From contig NZ_JAMTCQ010000016.1 in assembly GCF_024171895.1 (NCBI RefSeq), forward strand, positions 62,001-126,000: 64,000 nt of DNA, read 5' to 3'. A program made the translations under genes and the position numbers. The notes under the pieces were generated by a model. It ran no database searches, was not told the origin of the DNA, and worked only from the letters and a program-made list of their open reading frames with translations. The DNA is from Prauserella halophila. Lineage in GTDB: Bacteria; Actinomycetota; Actinomycetes; Mycobacteriales; Pseudonocardiaceae. This document shows, one piece after another, positions 24,636 through 32,305 of the stretch (the stretch's first letter is position 1; each line of letters starts with the position of its first letter).

Positions 24636-24669
24636 TTTCCGGAGGGTGCTGATTTCCGGAGGGCGCTGA
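24636..24669 (+). repeat. 17-bp tandem duplication
   Basis: TTTCCGGAGGGYGCTGA occurs twice back to back (24636-24652 and 24653-24669, one mismatch). The length is not a multiple of three, so it would break any frame across it. Confidence 0.7.
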
Positions 24670-24678
24670 ACGAGGCTC

Positions 24679-24910
24679 TCCAGCGAGGATGCCGACGAGG
24701 TTGTCGCCGATCTGGCGGCATTCCCCGTGGCGCTCGCCGCATCGCGGGCTGATACCGCGTGTGTGGGAACTCCGGCACTCGATCACGCCGTACGACGCCG
24801 CGTATGTTGCGCTTGCTGAGCAGCTCGATATTCCGTTGCTCACCACCGATGCCAGGCTCGCCGGATCCAACGGGCACAGCGCCGAGATCGAGTTGTATCC
24901 CGTGTCCTGA
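24679..24910 (+). pseudogene. VapC (PIN-domain) toxin remnant
   Basis: The end is a clear PIN-domain C-terminus: RVWELRHSITPYDAAYVALA, then EQLDIPLLTTDARLAGS and a closing AEIELYPVS. The Asp of YDAAY and the Asp of TTDARL are PIN acidic positions. Upstream, DADEVVADLAAFPV continues the family pattern but in another frame, so at least one frameshift is present, and the first third including the first catalytic Asp is missing. A VapB-like FRRALNEALQRG stretch just before it may be what is left of the antitoxin. No function is expected. Confidence 0.65.
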
Positions 24911-24937
24911 CCTGGTGGCAGGTGCCGCGTCGCGCGC

Positions 24938-25633
24938 TCAGGTGTGTTCGGAGACGAGGACCGCGGTCGTGCCGTGCTCGAGCGCCTCGAACACGTGCGG
25001 CAGGTCGCCGGGGTAGGCGATGTAGTCGCCGGGTGCGAGTTCGGTCGGATCGTCGCTCGGCCCCACCATGACGCGTCCGGCGCTCAGTACGACGTGCTCG
25101 ACGACGCCGGGCATGTGCGGATCCGATTCGCGGGCCGAGCCCGGCTCCGCCGTGATCAGGTACAGGTCGCGGCGCGCGTTCGGCGGGCAGGTCGAGAGCA
25201 CGGTCGCCAGGTAGTCGGCGCGGTCGGCCGCGAACCGCGGCCCCTCACCCGCCCGCACGAGCTGCACCTGCGGCCGCGCGGGCTGGACGAGCAGTGCGAA
25301 CGGCACGTCGAGCGCCACGCTCAGTGCCCACAGCGTTTCGACACTCGGGTTGCCGGCAGCGGATTCGAGCTGCGACAGCGTCGACTTCGCGACGCCGGCG
25401 CGGCGCGCGAGCTCGGTCAGCGACATGCCGGCCCGCTGTCGTTCCCGCCGGAGCGCGGAGGCGATGTGCGCCAACGGCCCCGTGGTCTCGGCAGCCGTTC
25501 CGGCCACCCCTGTGCCCTCGGAAGCGGCGGCGCCCGACGCTGTAGTACCCGACGCCGGGACATCCGACGCCGGGGTGGCCTGTGACGCTGTGTCGGCGCG
25601 GCGGTTGTGCTGCACGGGGCCGGTCTCCGTCAT
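24938..25633 (-). CDS. XRE-type HTH regulator with C-terminal cupin domain
   Basis: The 231-residue protein has a 55-residue low-complexity Ala/Thr/Gly-rich start, a lambda-repressor-type HTH (MSLTELARRAGVAKSTLSQL, about 70-90) and a cupin ligand domain (about 140-231, with DPHMPGVVEHVVLSAG and PGDYIAYPGDLPHVFEAL). Such HTH-cupin proteins sense small molecules, often amino acids or their derivatives. It is divergent from azlCD, with two GTTCG-N6-CGAAC sites between, so control of branched-chain amino acid export is likely. ATG 25633 was used; the low-complexity start could be trimmed by a later start. Confidence 0.87.
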   Translation of the reverse strand: MTETGPVQHNRRADTASQATPASDVPASGTTASGAAASEGTGVAGTAAETTGPLAHIASALRRERQRAGMSLTELARRAGVAKSTLSQLESAAGNPSVETLWALSVALDVPFALLVQPARPQVQLVRAGEGPRFAADRADYLATVLSTCPPNARRDLYLITAEPGSARESDPHMPGVVEHVVLSAGRVMVGPSDDPTELAPGDYIAYPGDLPHVFEALEHGTTAVLVSEHT

Positions 25634-25656
25634 GTGTTCGCTCCATCGGTCCGAAT

Positions 25657-25672
25657 GTTCGTATTGACGAAC
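25657..25672. promoter_or_regulatory. XRE operator 1
   Basis: GTTCG-TATTGA-CGAAC is an inverted repeat in the space between the XRE gene and azlC. Confidence 0.65.
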
Positions 25673-25700
25673 GATGGGTGGTTGTTCACTGTGTCAGGTA

Positions 25701-26438
25701 ATGCGTTCGATATGGCGAACACTAACAAGCCGGCTCGAATCCGGCCTGCTGCGCGACATCGCGCTCGTCTGCGCCGCCGACGGCCTCGTCGGCGCCTCGT
25801 TCGGTGCGATCGCGGTCGGCTCGGGCTTTCCACTGTGGTTGCCGATGCTCATGTCCCTGGTCGTGTTCGCGGGCGCGGCGCAGTTCATGTTCGTCGGCCT
25901 GATCGCCGCGGGCGGCAACCCGATCGCCGCGGTCCTCGCCGGACTGCTGGTCAACGCCCGGCACCTGCCGTTCGGATTCGCCGTCGGCGACGTCTTCGGC
26001 CGTGGGCTCGTGCGGCGCGCGGCCGGCGCCCATCTGATGATCGACGAGACGGTCGCCTTCGCGCTGGCGCAGCGGGATGCCGATCGGCGCCGGGCCGCCT
26101 TCTGGGCGTGCGGCATCGCTCTGTTCGTCTGCTGGAACGTCGGGGTCGTGGCGGGTGCCTTCGGTGGCACGGTCATCTCCGACACGGATGCCTTCGGGCT
26201 CGACGCCGCCTTCCCCGCGGTGCTGCTGGCACTGGTGCTGCCGTCGCTGAAGGACCGGTCCACGCGGCTCGCCGCCGCCGTGGGGGTGGTCGTCGCACTG
26301 GTCACGTCGCCGTGGCTGCCCGCGGGCGTGCCCGTGCTGCTGGCGCTCGCCGGTGTGCTCGTGGCCCTCGGCGCCGCGCCGGACGGCCCACGTGATCCGG
26401 CGTCCACGTCGCGGTCCCGGTCGGAGGAGGCCACATGA
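25701..26438 (+). CDS. azlC: AzlC family branched-chain amino acid exporter, large subunit
   Basis: The 245-residue membrane protein matches AzlC (YgaZ-like): GASFGAIAVGSGFPLWLPML, FAGAAQFMFVGLIAAGG, then LVNARHLPFGFAVGD and DETVAFALAQ, with about six to eight membrane segments. With AzlD it exports valine, leucine, isoleucine or analogues. ATG 25701 is preferred, though its ribosome site is weak and operator 2 overlaps the start; ATG 25674 is an in-frame alternative. The stop overlaps azlD by four bases. The divergent XRE-cupin gene probably regulates the pair. Confidence 0.9.
   Translation: MRSIWRTLTSRLESGLLRDIALVCAADGLVGASFGAIAVGSGFPLWLPMLMSLVVFAGAAQFMFVGLIAAGGNPIAAVLAGLLVNARHLPFGFAVGDVFGRGLVRRAAGAHLMIDETVAFALAQRDADRRRAAFWACGIALFVCWNVGVVAGAFGGTVISDTDAFGLDAAFPAVLLALVLPSLKDRSTRLAAAVGVVVALVTSPWLPAGVPVLLALAGVLVALGAAPDGPRDPASTSRSRSEEAT
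25705..25720. promoter_or_regulatory. XRE operator 2, overlapping the azlC start
   Basis: GTTCG-ATATGG-CGAAC has the same arms and spacing as operator 1, 48 bases away. A protein bound here would block early transcription or translation of azlC. Confidence 0.65.
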
Positions 26439-26758
26439 CCAGCCCGCTCGTGCTCGTCGTCGCCACGGTCGTGCTGGGAGCCGGCACGTTCGCGTTCCGC
26501 GCCGCGGGCCCCGCGCTGCGCAGCCGGGTCACGCTGTCCGATCGCGCCGAACACCTCATGGCCACGGCCGCGGTCGTACTGCTGGCGGCTCTCGTCGCGA
26601 CGTCCGCGCTGCTGGAGGACGGCGGTTTCGCGGGCGTGGCGCGGCCCGCCGGGGTCGCCGTCGGCGGCGTCCTCGCGTGGCGGAAGGCGCCGTTCGTGGT
26701 CGTCGTCCTCGCCGCCGCGGCCACCGCCGCCGGGCTTCGCCTGCTGGGTGTGCCGTGA
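26435..26758 (+). CDS. azlD: AzlD family branched-chain amino acid exporter, small subunit
   Basis: The 107-residue protein has about four membrane helices and matches AzlD by the segments GAGTFAFRAAGPALR and KAPFVVVVLAAA. It is the obligate partner of AzlC, its start overlaps azlC in ATGA, and its size is normal for the family. No other genes follow in the transcript before a repeat-rich gap and pdxT. Confidence 0.9.
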   Translation: MTSPLVLVVATVVLGAGTFAFRAAGPALRSRVTLSDRAEHLMATAAVVLLAALVATSALLEDGGFAGVARPAGVAVGGVLAWRKAPFVVVVLAAAATAAGLRLLGVP

Positions 26759-26879
26759 AGCCGTGCGCGGGAGCGCGGCCCGCCCGCAGCGATGGTCCTG
26801 CCTGCTTGACGACCGGGGTGGGTATCCTGGACGAACCGGCCCGCAGCGCGTGAGCTGCCGTGTCTCGACCGGCACGTGT

Positions 26880-26970
26880 GCGGCCTGCGGCTGCCGGCCC
26901 ACGGTGTTTCCGGCCGGTGGCGTTTCCGGCCCACAGTGCCCGGCCCGGAGGGTTTCGGGCCCGGAGTGTT
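26880..26970. repeat. degenerate GC-rich repeats upstream of pdxT
   Basis: Imperfect copies of a 15-20 base unit built on GGCCCACRGTG and GTTTCCGGCC fill the space before the pdxT ribosome site. There is no coding evidence. Confidence 0.55.
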
Positions 26971-26986
26971 CGGAGGATGGACCCAC

Positions 26987-27622
26987 GTGACCACCCGCCC
27001 GACGATCGGTGTGCTCGCCCTGCAGGGCGATGTACGTGAACACGCCGCCGCGCTCGAGCGCGCCAGTGCCACGGCGGTGCCGGTGCGCAGGCCGGAGGAA
27101 CTGGCGCGCGTCGACGGGCTCGTCCTGCCGGGCGGCGAGTCGACCACGATGTCGCGGCTGCTGGTCACCTTCGGGTTGCTCGAGCCGATCCGCGAGCGAC
27201 TGGCCGCGGGGATGCCCGCGTACGGTTCGTGTGCCGGCATGATCCTGCTGGCCCGTACCGTCCTCGACGGCAGGCCCGACCAGGAGCAGCTCGGCGCACT
27301 CGACGTCGTCGTGCGGCGCAACGCGTTCGGCAGGCAGGTCGATTCGTTCGAGGCCGACCTCGCGGTCGCCGGCACCGGGGGCGAACCGGTGCATGCCGTG
27401 TTCATTCGCGCGCCGTGGGTCGAGAAGGCGGGCGAGGACGTGGAGGTGCTGGCCAGAGTGCCGCACACCGCCGAGGAGCCGGACGCGGCGGATAGGATCG
27501 TCGCGGTCCGTCAGGGCAGGGTGCTGGCGACGGCGTTCCATCCCGAACTCACCGGGGACGACCGGTTGCACCGGCTGTTCGTGGGCCTCGCGGAAGAAGA
27601 TGTAGATCTGGAGGAGAGATGA
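26987..27622 (+). CDS. pdxT: pyridoxal 5'-phosphate synthase glutaminase subunit PdxT
   Basis: The 211-residue class I glutaminase keeps [11 protein letters not shown] at the N-terminus, LPGGEST (oxyanion region), the catalytic Cys82 in AYGSCAGM and the His-Glu pair in ATAFHPEL near the end. It releases ammonia from glutamine for PdxS. GTG 26987 has GGAGG 10 bases upstream; the frame is open further upstream but runs through repeats. The stop overlaps yebC in ATGA. It is separated from pdxS by the 4.7-kb accessory segment, so the two are now transcribed apart. Confidence 0.95.
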   Translation: MTTRPTIGVLALQGDVREHAAALERASATAVPVRRPEELARVDGLVLPGGESTTMSRLLVTFGLLEPIRERLAAGMPAYGSCAGMILLARTVLDGRPDQEQLGALDVVVRRNAFGRQVDSFEADLAVAGTGGEPVHAVFIRAPWVEKAGEDVEVLARVPHTAEEPDAADRIVAVRQGRVLATAFHPELTGDDRLHRLFVGLAEEDVDLEER

Positions 27623-28371
27623 GCGGCCACTCCAAGTGGGCCACCACCAAGCACAAGAAGGCCGCCCTCGACGCCAAGCGTGGCAAGCTGTTCGCGAAGC
27701 TGATCAAGAACATCGAGGTCGCTGCGCGTACGGGCGGGGGCGACCCGGACGCGAACCCGACGCTGTTCGACGCCATCCAGAAGGCGAAGAAGAACTCGGT
27801 CCCCGCCGACAACGTCGAGCGCGCACGCAAGCGCGGCGCCGGTGAGGAGGCCGGCGGCGCGGACTGGCAGGAGATCACCTACGAGGGTTACGGCTCCAGC
27901 GGTGTCGCCGTGCTCATCGAGTGCCTCACCGACAACAAGAACCGCGCCGCGGGCGAGGTGCGCACCGCGCTCAGCCGCAACGGCGGATCCCTGGCCGACC
28001 CCGGCTCGGTGGCCTACCTGTTCACCCGCAAGGGCATCGTGCTCATGAACAAGGGCGACAGGTCCGAGGACGACGTGCTCATGGCGGTGCTGGACGCGGG
28101 TGCCGAGGAGGTCAACGACCTCGGTGAGAGCTTCGAGATCGTGTCCGAGCCGGGCGACCTCGTGGCGGTGCGCACGGCGGTGCAGGACGCAGGCTACGAC
28201 TACGAGTCGGCCGAGCTGAGCTTCCAGCCGTCGGTGAACGTGCCGCTCGACGTCGAGGGCGCCAAGAAGGTGTTCAAGCTGATCGACGCGCTCGAGGACT
28301 GCGACGACGTGCAGAACGTCTACACCAACTTCGACGTCTCCGACGAGGTGATGGCCGAGGCGACCGCCTGA
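27619..28371 (+). CDS. YebC/PmpR family protein
   Basis: The 250-residue protein begins [20 protein letters not shown], the family signature, and continues with [19 protein letters not shown] and [15 protein letters not shown]. Members of the family act as DNA-binding regulators, and recent work links several to translation of proline-rich stretches on the ribosome. Length and order are typical. It is translationally coupled to pdxT and followed by two hairpins that end the transcript. Confidence 0.95.
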   Translation: MSGHSKWATTKHKKAALDAKRGKLFAKLIKNIEVAARTGGGDPDANPTLFDAIQKAKKNSVPADNVERARKRGAGEEAGGADWQEITYEGYGSSGVAVLIECLTDNKNRAAGEVRTALSRNGGSLADPGSVAYLFTRKGIVLMNKGDRSEDDVLMAVLDAGAEEVNDLGESFEIVSEPGDLVAVRTAVQDAGYDYESAELSFQPSVNVPLDVEGAKKVFKLIDALEDCDDVQNVYTNFDVSDEVMAEATA

Positions 28372-28374
28372 CCG

Positions 28375-28394
28375 GCACTCCGTTCGCGGAGTGC
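28375..28394 (+). terminator. hairpin after yebC
   Basis: GCACTCCG-TTCG-CGGAGTGC is a perfect 8-bp stem with a UUCG tetraloop. Confidence 0.7.
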
Positions 28395-28421
28395 GCGTGG
28401 CCGGTGGCGGTCGCCGGTCGT

Positions 28422-28468
28422 GACAGCGCCCGGTGGTGCAGGTGATGCCTGTGCCACCGGGCGCTGTC
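28422..28468 (+). terminator. second, longer hairpin after yebC
   Basis: A perfect 15-bp stem (28422-28436 with 28454-28468) with a 17-base loop makes a tandem terminator with the preceding hairpin. Confidence 0.7.
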
Positions 28469-28561
28469 GTTGTGCGGGGATGCGTGGCCGTCTTCGTCGG
28501 CGCGCGATCGTGCGGCGCGGGTGCTGGGATCCGGTCGGGATCATGCGGCAGAATGCACGCC

Positions 28562-29089
28562 GTGAGTGTCGAGACGCCGGATTCCGCGAACGCCGCAGAC
28601 CCCGACGACGAACTGCGGGAGTGGATCGTCGCCGAGGCCGAGCGGCGGGGTAACGCGGTGATCAGTGTGGCGGCCGACGAGCACGGCGCGGGCTACGCGT
28701 TCACCGTGTGCGCATGGGCGATGCACGGCGTACCCGAGGCGGTCGTGGTCGGTCTGCCGCCGGAACTGGCGCCGGTGCTGCTCGATGCCTACGTCGACCG
28801 GGCGGCCACGGGCGAGGAGTTCCGCTGCGGCGAGCTGTACCACGACTTCTTCGACGGCCTGCCGGTCACGTTCGAACGGGTCGACCCCGGGCACTATCCG
28901 GAGTTCTTCGGCAGCGCGTTCGTGGTCTACCCCGAGGGTGATTTCCCTGCGGTCCAGCTCGTCGTGCCGACTCCGGACGGGCACTGGCCGTGGGCGGACG
29001 CGGCACCCGAGGGGTTCGCGTCGTGGCAGCCCGTCCTGACCGCGAGTGGAAAGCCGGAGAGCTGGACTCCCGGCCTCGACGGTCCCTGA
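28562..29089 (+). CDS. DUF4262-like hypothetical protein
   Basis: The 175-residue protein shows the DUF4262 pattern: NAVISVAADEHGAGYAFTVC, HGVPEAVVVGLPPELAPVLL, then YPEFFGSAFVVYPEGDFPA and PVLQLVVP-like strands with PDGHWPWA. The function is unknown. I chose GTG 28562 because CAGAAT, 7 bases upstream, could be the -10 box of a leaderless transcript; ATG 28553 is also in frame. It stands between yebC and ruvC and is probably transcribed alone. Confidence 0.72.
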   Translation: MSVETPDSANAADPDDELREWIVAEAERRGNAVISVAADEHGAGYAFTVCAWAMHGVPEAVVVGLPPELAPVLLDAYVDRAATGEEFRCGELYHDFFDGLPVTFERVDPGHYPEFFGSAFVVYPEGDFPAVQLVVPTPDGHWPWADAAPEGFASWQPVLTASGKPESWTPGLDGP

Positions 29090-29191
29090 ACGCCCGCGGC
29101 GCGCGGATCCGGCGCGCCTGCCGCTCCGGTCGCGCCGTGCCCGGTAATCTGACGGCATCGAACGGATGTTCCCGAAGTTGGGGGAGGACAG

Positions 29192-29827
29192 GTGCGCGTG
29201 CTCGGTGTGGATCCCGGGCTGACCCGGTGCGGTCTCGGCGTGGTCGACGGTGGGCTCGGTCGGTCGGTGACGTGCGTGGCCGTCGACGTGGTGCGCACGT
29301 CCGCGGACACGGAGCTGGCGGCGCGCCTGCTGCGCATTTCCGACGCGGTCGAGCACTGGCTGGACGTCCACCGGCCCGAGGCGGTCGCCGTCGAGCGCGT
29401 GTTCAGTCAGCACAACGTCCGCACGGTGATGGGCACGGCACAGGCGGGCGGTGTGGTCGCGCTGAACGCAGCCCGCCGCGGGCTGCCCGTCGTGTTCCAC
29501 ACCCCGAGCGAGGTGAAGGCTGCCGTCACCGGATCGGGCAGGGCCGACAAGGCTCAGGTCACGGGCATGGTGACGCGCGTGCTCAAGCTCGAGTCGCAGC
29601 CCAAGCCCGCCGACGCCGCGGACGCGCTGGCCCTGGCGATCTGCCACCTGTGGCGGGAGCCGATGCGTGAACGCCTGGCCGAGGCGGAGGCGAAGGCCGC
29701 GCAGGTGGCGCGCGCCCACAAGGCGAAGCTCGCCGCCGCGGCGAAGGACAGGGACGCCGCGGCGAAGGACAAGGAGGCCCGGCGGACCGGGAACGGCACG
29801 AACAGCGGAAGGGACACGCGCCGGTGA
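29192..29827 (+). CDS. ruvC: crossover junction endodeoxyribonuclease RuvC
   Basis: The 211-residue resolvase starts [18 protein letters not shown] with catalytic Asp7, then [20 protein letters not shown] (catalytic Glu) and the C-terminal [12 protein letters not shown] aspartates. It cuts Holliday junctions after RuvAB branch migration. The extra 35-residue Lys/Ala-rich C-terminal tail is longer than in E. coli RuvC and is of the kind seen in actinomycetes. GTG 29192 follows a GGGGGAGGA site. It overlaps ruvA by four bases. Confidence 0.96.
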   Translation: MRVLGVDPGLTRCGLGVVDGGLGRSVTCVAVDVVRTSADTELAARLLRISDAVEHWLDVHRPEAVAVERVFSQHNVRTVMGTAQAGGVVALNAARRGLPVVFHTPSEVKAAVTGSGRADKAQVTGMVTRVLKLESQPKPADAADALALAICHLWREPMRERLAEAEAKAAQVARAHKAKLAAAAKDRDAAAKDKEARRTGNGTNSGRDTRR

Positions 29828-30423
29828 TCTCCTCGGTGAAAGGTGAGGTCCTGTCGATCGGCCTCGACCACGTCGTCGTCGAGGTGGGCGGGGTCGGCCT
29901 CGCGGTACAGGCCACGCCCGCGACGCTGGCCACGGTCCGCCGCGGCGAGCAGGCCCGGCTCGCGACGTCGCTGGTGGTGCGTGAGGATTCGCTGACCCTG
30001 TTCGGGTTCGCCGACACGGAAGCACGCGACCTCTTCGGTCTACTGCAGACCGTGTCGGGCATCGGCCCACGGCTGGCGCTGGCCGCGCTGGCGGTGCTGG
30101 ACCCGGATCAGCTCCGCACCGCGCTGGCAGACGGCAACATCACGACGCTGACGCAGGTGCCGGGGATCGGCCGCAAGGGTGCCGAACGGCTCACACTCGA
30201 ACTGCGCGACAAGGTCCTCGCGGCCGAGGCGGACGACGGGGGAGCCGGTGCCCGGCCCGATGCCGGAGCGGCGCGCGCCGAGGTCGTCGAGGCGCTCACC
30301 GGGCTCGGGTTCGCGCAGAAGCAGGCCGAACAGGCGGTGGAGAAGGTCGCGGCCGACAACGCCACCACGGACACCTCCGGCCTGTTGCGCGCCGCGCTCA
30401 CCACCCTCGGCACGAAACGCTGA
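29824..30423 (+). CDS. ruvA: Holliday junction branch migration protein RuvA
   Basis: This 199-residue protein has the OB-fold N-terminal domain ([20 protein letters not shown]), two helix-hairpin-helix motifs ([17 protein letters not shown] and [15 protein letters not shown]), and the C-terminal RuvB-contact domain ([17 protein letters not shown]). RuvA binds the four-way junction and loads RuvB. GTG 29824 overlaps the stop of ruvC, and ruvB follows 24 bases later, so the three form one operon. Confidence 0.96.
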   Translation: MISSVKGEVLSIGLDHVVVEVGGVGLAVQATPATLATVRRGEQARLATSLVVREDSLTLFGFADTEARDLFGLLQTVSGIGPRLALAALAVLDPDQLRTALADGNITTLTQVPGIGRKGAERLTLELRDKVLAAEADDGGAGARPDAGAARAEVVEALTGLGFAQKQAEQAVEKVAADNATTDTSGLLRAALTTLGTKR

Positions 30424-30447
30424 CCGGCTGCCATGCACGATGAGGAC

Positions 30448-31548
30448 ATGACCGATTTCGGCGACGCGGGCCTCGAGGCCGGTCCGGCGGAGGGATCCGC
30501 CGACGCCGCGGCCGAGGCGGCGCTCTCGGCGTTCCCGCAGGTGGGCGATCGTGAGGTCGAGACGGCACTGCGGCCGAAACAGCTCGGCGACTTCGTCGGC
30601 CAGCCGCGGGTGCGTGAACAGCTCGAGCTCGTGCTCGAGAGCGCCCGGAAGCGTGGCGTACCGCCGGACCATGTGCTGCTGTCCGGCCCTCCGGGCCTGG
30701 GCAAGACGAGCCTGGCGATGATCGTCGCCGCCGAACTGGGCGCGGCGATCCGCGTCACCTCCGGTCCGGCACTGGAGCGGGCGGGCGACCTGGCCGCGAT
30801 GCTGTCGAACCTCGCCGAGGGCGACGTGCTGTTCATCGACGAGATCCATCGCATCGCCCGGCCCGCCGAGGAGATGCTGTATCTGGCGATGGAGGACTTC
30901 CGGGTCGACGTCGTCGTCGGCAAGGGGCCGGGCGCGACGAGCATCCCGCTCGATGTCGCGCCGTTCACCCTGGTCGGCGCGACCACCCGATCGGGTGCGC
31001 TCACCGGCCCGTTGCGGGACCGGTTCGGGTTCACCGGGCAGATGGAGTTCTACAGCCCCGGCGAACTCGGCCACGTGGTCGAGCGGTCGGCCGCGCTGCT
31101 GAACATCACGATCGACGACGCGGGCCGCGCCGAGATCGCGCACCGGTCCCGGGGCACGCCGCGGATCGCCAACCGGCTGCTGCGCCGGGTCCGCGACTAC
31201 GCGGAGGTCCGCGCCGACGGCCGGGCGACGCTGCCGGTGGTGCGGGCCGCGCTCGAGGTGTACGACGTCGACGAGCTCGGTCTCGACCGGCTCGACCGCG
31301 AAGTGCTCGGCGCGCTCGTGCGTTCCTTCGGCGGTGGCCCGGTCGGGGTCTCGACGCTCGCTGTGGCGGTCGGGGAGGAGCCCACGACCGTCGAAGAGGT
31401 CTGTGAGCCCTATCTCGTACGTGCGGGTATGCTCGCCCGTACCCCACGTGGCCGCGTCGCTACGGCGGCCGCCTGGGAGCACCTCGGCCTGGCGCCGCCG
31501 CCGGATGCGGCTGGGGTTGACGCCGGCGCGCCGACCCTGTTCGACTGA
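30448..31548 (+). CDS. ruvB: Holliday junction branch migration ATPase RuvB
   Basis: The AAA+ motor keeps Walker A GPPGLGKT, Walker B LFIDEIHR, sensor GATTRSGAL and the arginine finger region TGPLRDRFG, followed by the winged helix ([16 protein letters not shown]). It pumps DNA through the RuvA-bound junction. I chose ATG 30448 (366 residues) because GAGG stands just before it; ATG 30433 is also in frame. The first 35 residues form an acidic Ala/Glu/Gly segment. Last gene of the ruvCAB operon. Confidence 0.96.
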   Translation: MTDFGDAGLEAGPAEGSADAAAEAALSAFPQVGDREVETALRPKQLGDFVGQPRVREQLELVLESARKRGVPPDHVLLSGPPGLGKTSLAMIVAAELGAAIRVTSGPALERAGDLAAMLSNLAEGDVLFIDEIHRIARPAEEMLYLAMEDFRVDVVVGKGPGATSIPLDVAPFTLVGATTRSGALTGPLRDRFGFTGQMEFYSPGELGHVVERSAALLNITIDDAGRAEIAHRSRGTPRIANRLLRRVRDYAEVRADGRATLPVVRAALEVYDVDELGLDRLDREVLGALVRSFGGGPVGVSTLAVAVGEEPTTVEEVCEPYLVRAGMLARTPRGRVATAAAWEHLGLAPPPDAAGVDAGAPTLFD

Positions 31549-31575
31549 AACGTTGCCGGGGTGCGGTGGCAGGGG

Positions 31576-31593
31576 GCCGCCCTTTCGGGCGGC
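31576..31593 (+). terminator. short hairpin between ruvB and yajC
   Basis: GCCGCCC-TTTC-GGGCGGC is a perfect 7-bp stem 27 bases after ruvB, without a T-run. Confidence 0.55.
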
Positions 31594-31678
31594 ATGACCT
31601 GGCACACTCGAGAGAGCACATCCAGACAAACGTGGACGTACCGCCTGTGGCGGAGAGACGTCCGGCGAATGGAGAACC

Positions 31679-32095
31679 ATGGAAGGCCTTTTGCTGCCGC
31701 TCCTGCTCATGCTCGTGCTCGCGGTCCCGCTGATCATGGGCACGCGTAAGCAGAAGAAGGCTGCGGCGCAGCAGCAGGAGCTGCAGAACAGCCTTGCTCC
31801 CGGGGACCGTGTGATGACCACGTCCGGTCTCTACGCGACGGTCGCGGACACGGCCGACGAGAGCACGATCGACCTCGAGATCGCCGACGGCGTCGTGACG
31901 ACCTGGCTGCGTCAGGCCATTCGCGAGCGGATCGACCCGATGGCCGCCGACGAGGACGAGGACTCCGACGAGGAGACCGCCGACGAGTCCGCCGAGTCCG
32001 TCGAGGAGCCGGTCACGGCCACCGCGGAGTCGGCGTCCGAATCCGATTCGGCCTCCACGCCCCAGGTCGCGGAGCCGCTCGAGCACAAGAAGTAA
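31679..32095 (+). CDS. yajC: Sec translocase accessory subunit YajC
   Basis: The 138-residue protein has one N-terminal membrane segment (about 2-20, LLLPLLLMLVLAVPLIMGTR), the basic KQKKAAAQQQELQNSLAPGD region typical of YajC, and the GLYATVADTADEST strand. A long acidic tail (about 95-138, rich in Glu, Ser, Ala) exceeds the family core. YajC joins SecDF at the SecYEG translocon. ATG 31679 follows GGAG. The gene leads secD and secF by 210 bases. Confidence 0.93.
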   Translation: MEGLLLPLLLMLVLAVPLIMGTRKQKKAAAQQQELQNSLAPGDRVMTTSGLYATVADTADESTIDLEIADGVVTTWLRQAIRERIDPMAADEDEDSDEETADESAESVEEPVTATAESASESDSASTPQVAEPLEHKK

Positions 32096-32305
32096 GGCAG
32101 CGAGCCTGCGACGTCCGTCGGTTCTTCACCGGATCGGCGGGATGAATTCGCGGCTTTGCACGCAGCGTTCACGCAGCGCCGAGTAGTGTCTCGGTGCTGC
32201 GTGCGTTCGCGTTGAATCGCCCCCCATCGGTGGACCGACGCGGAGCGCTGCGTACTTTCCGGACTCATCGCAAGCCGCTGAATACCTTCGAGGAGAACCA
32301 CCGAC

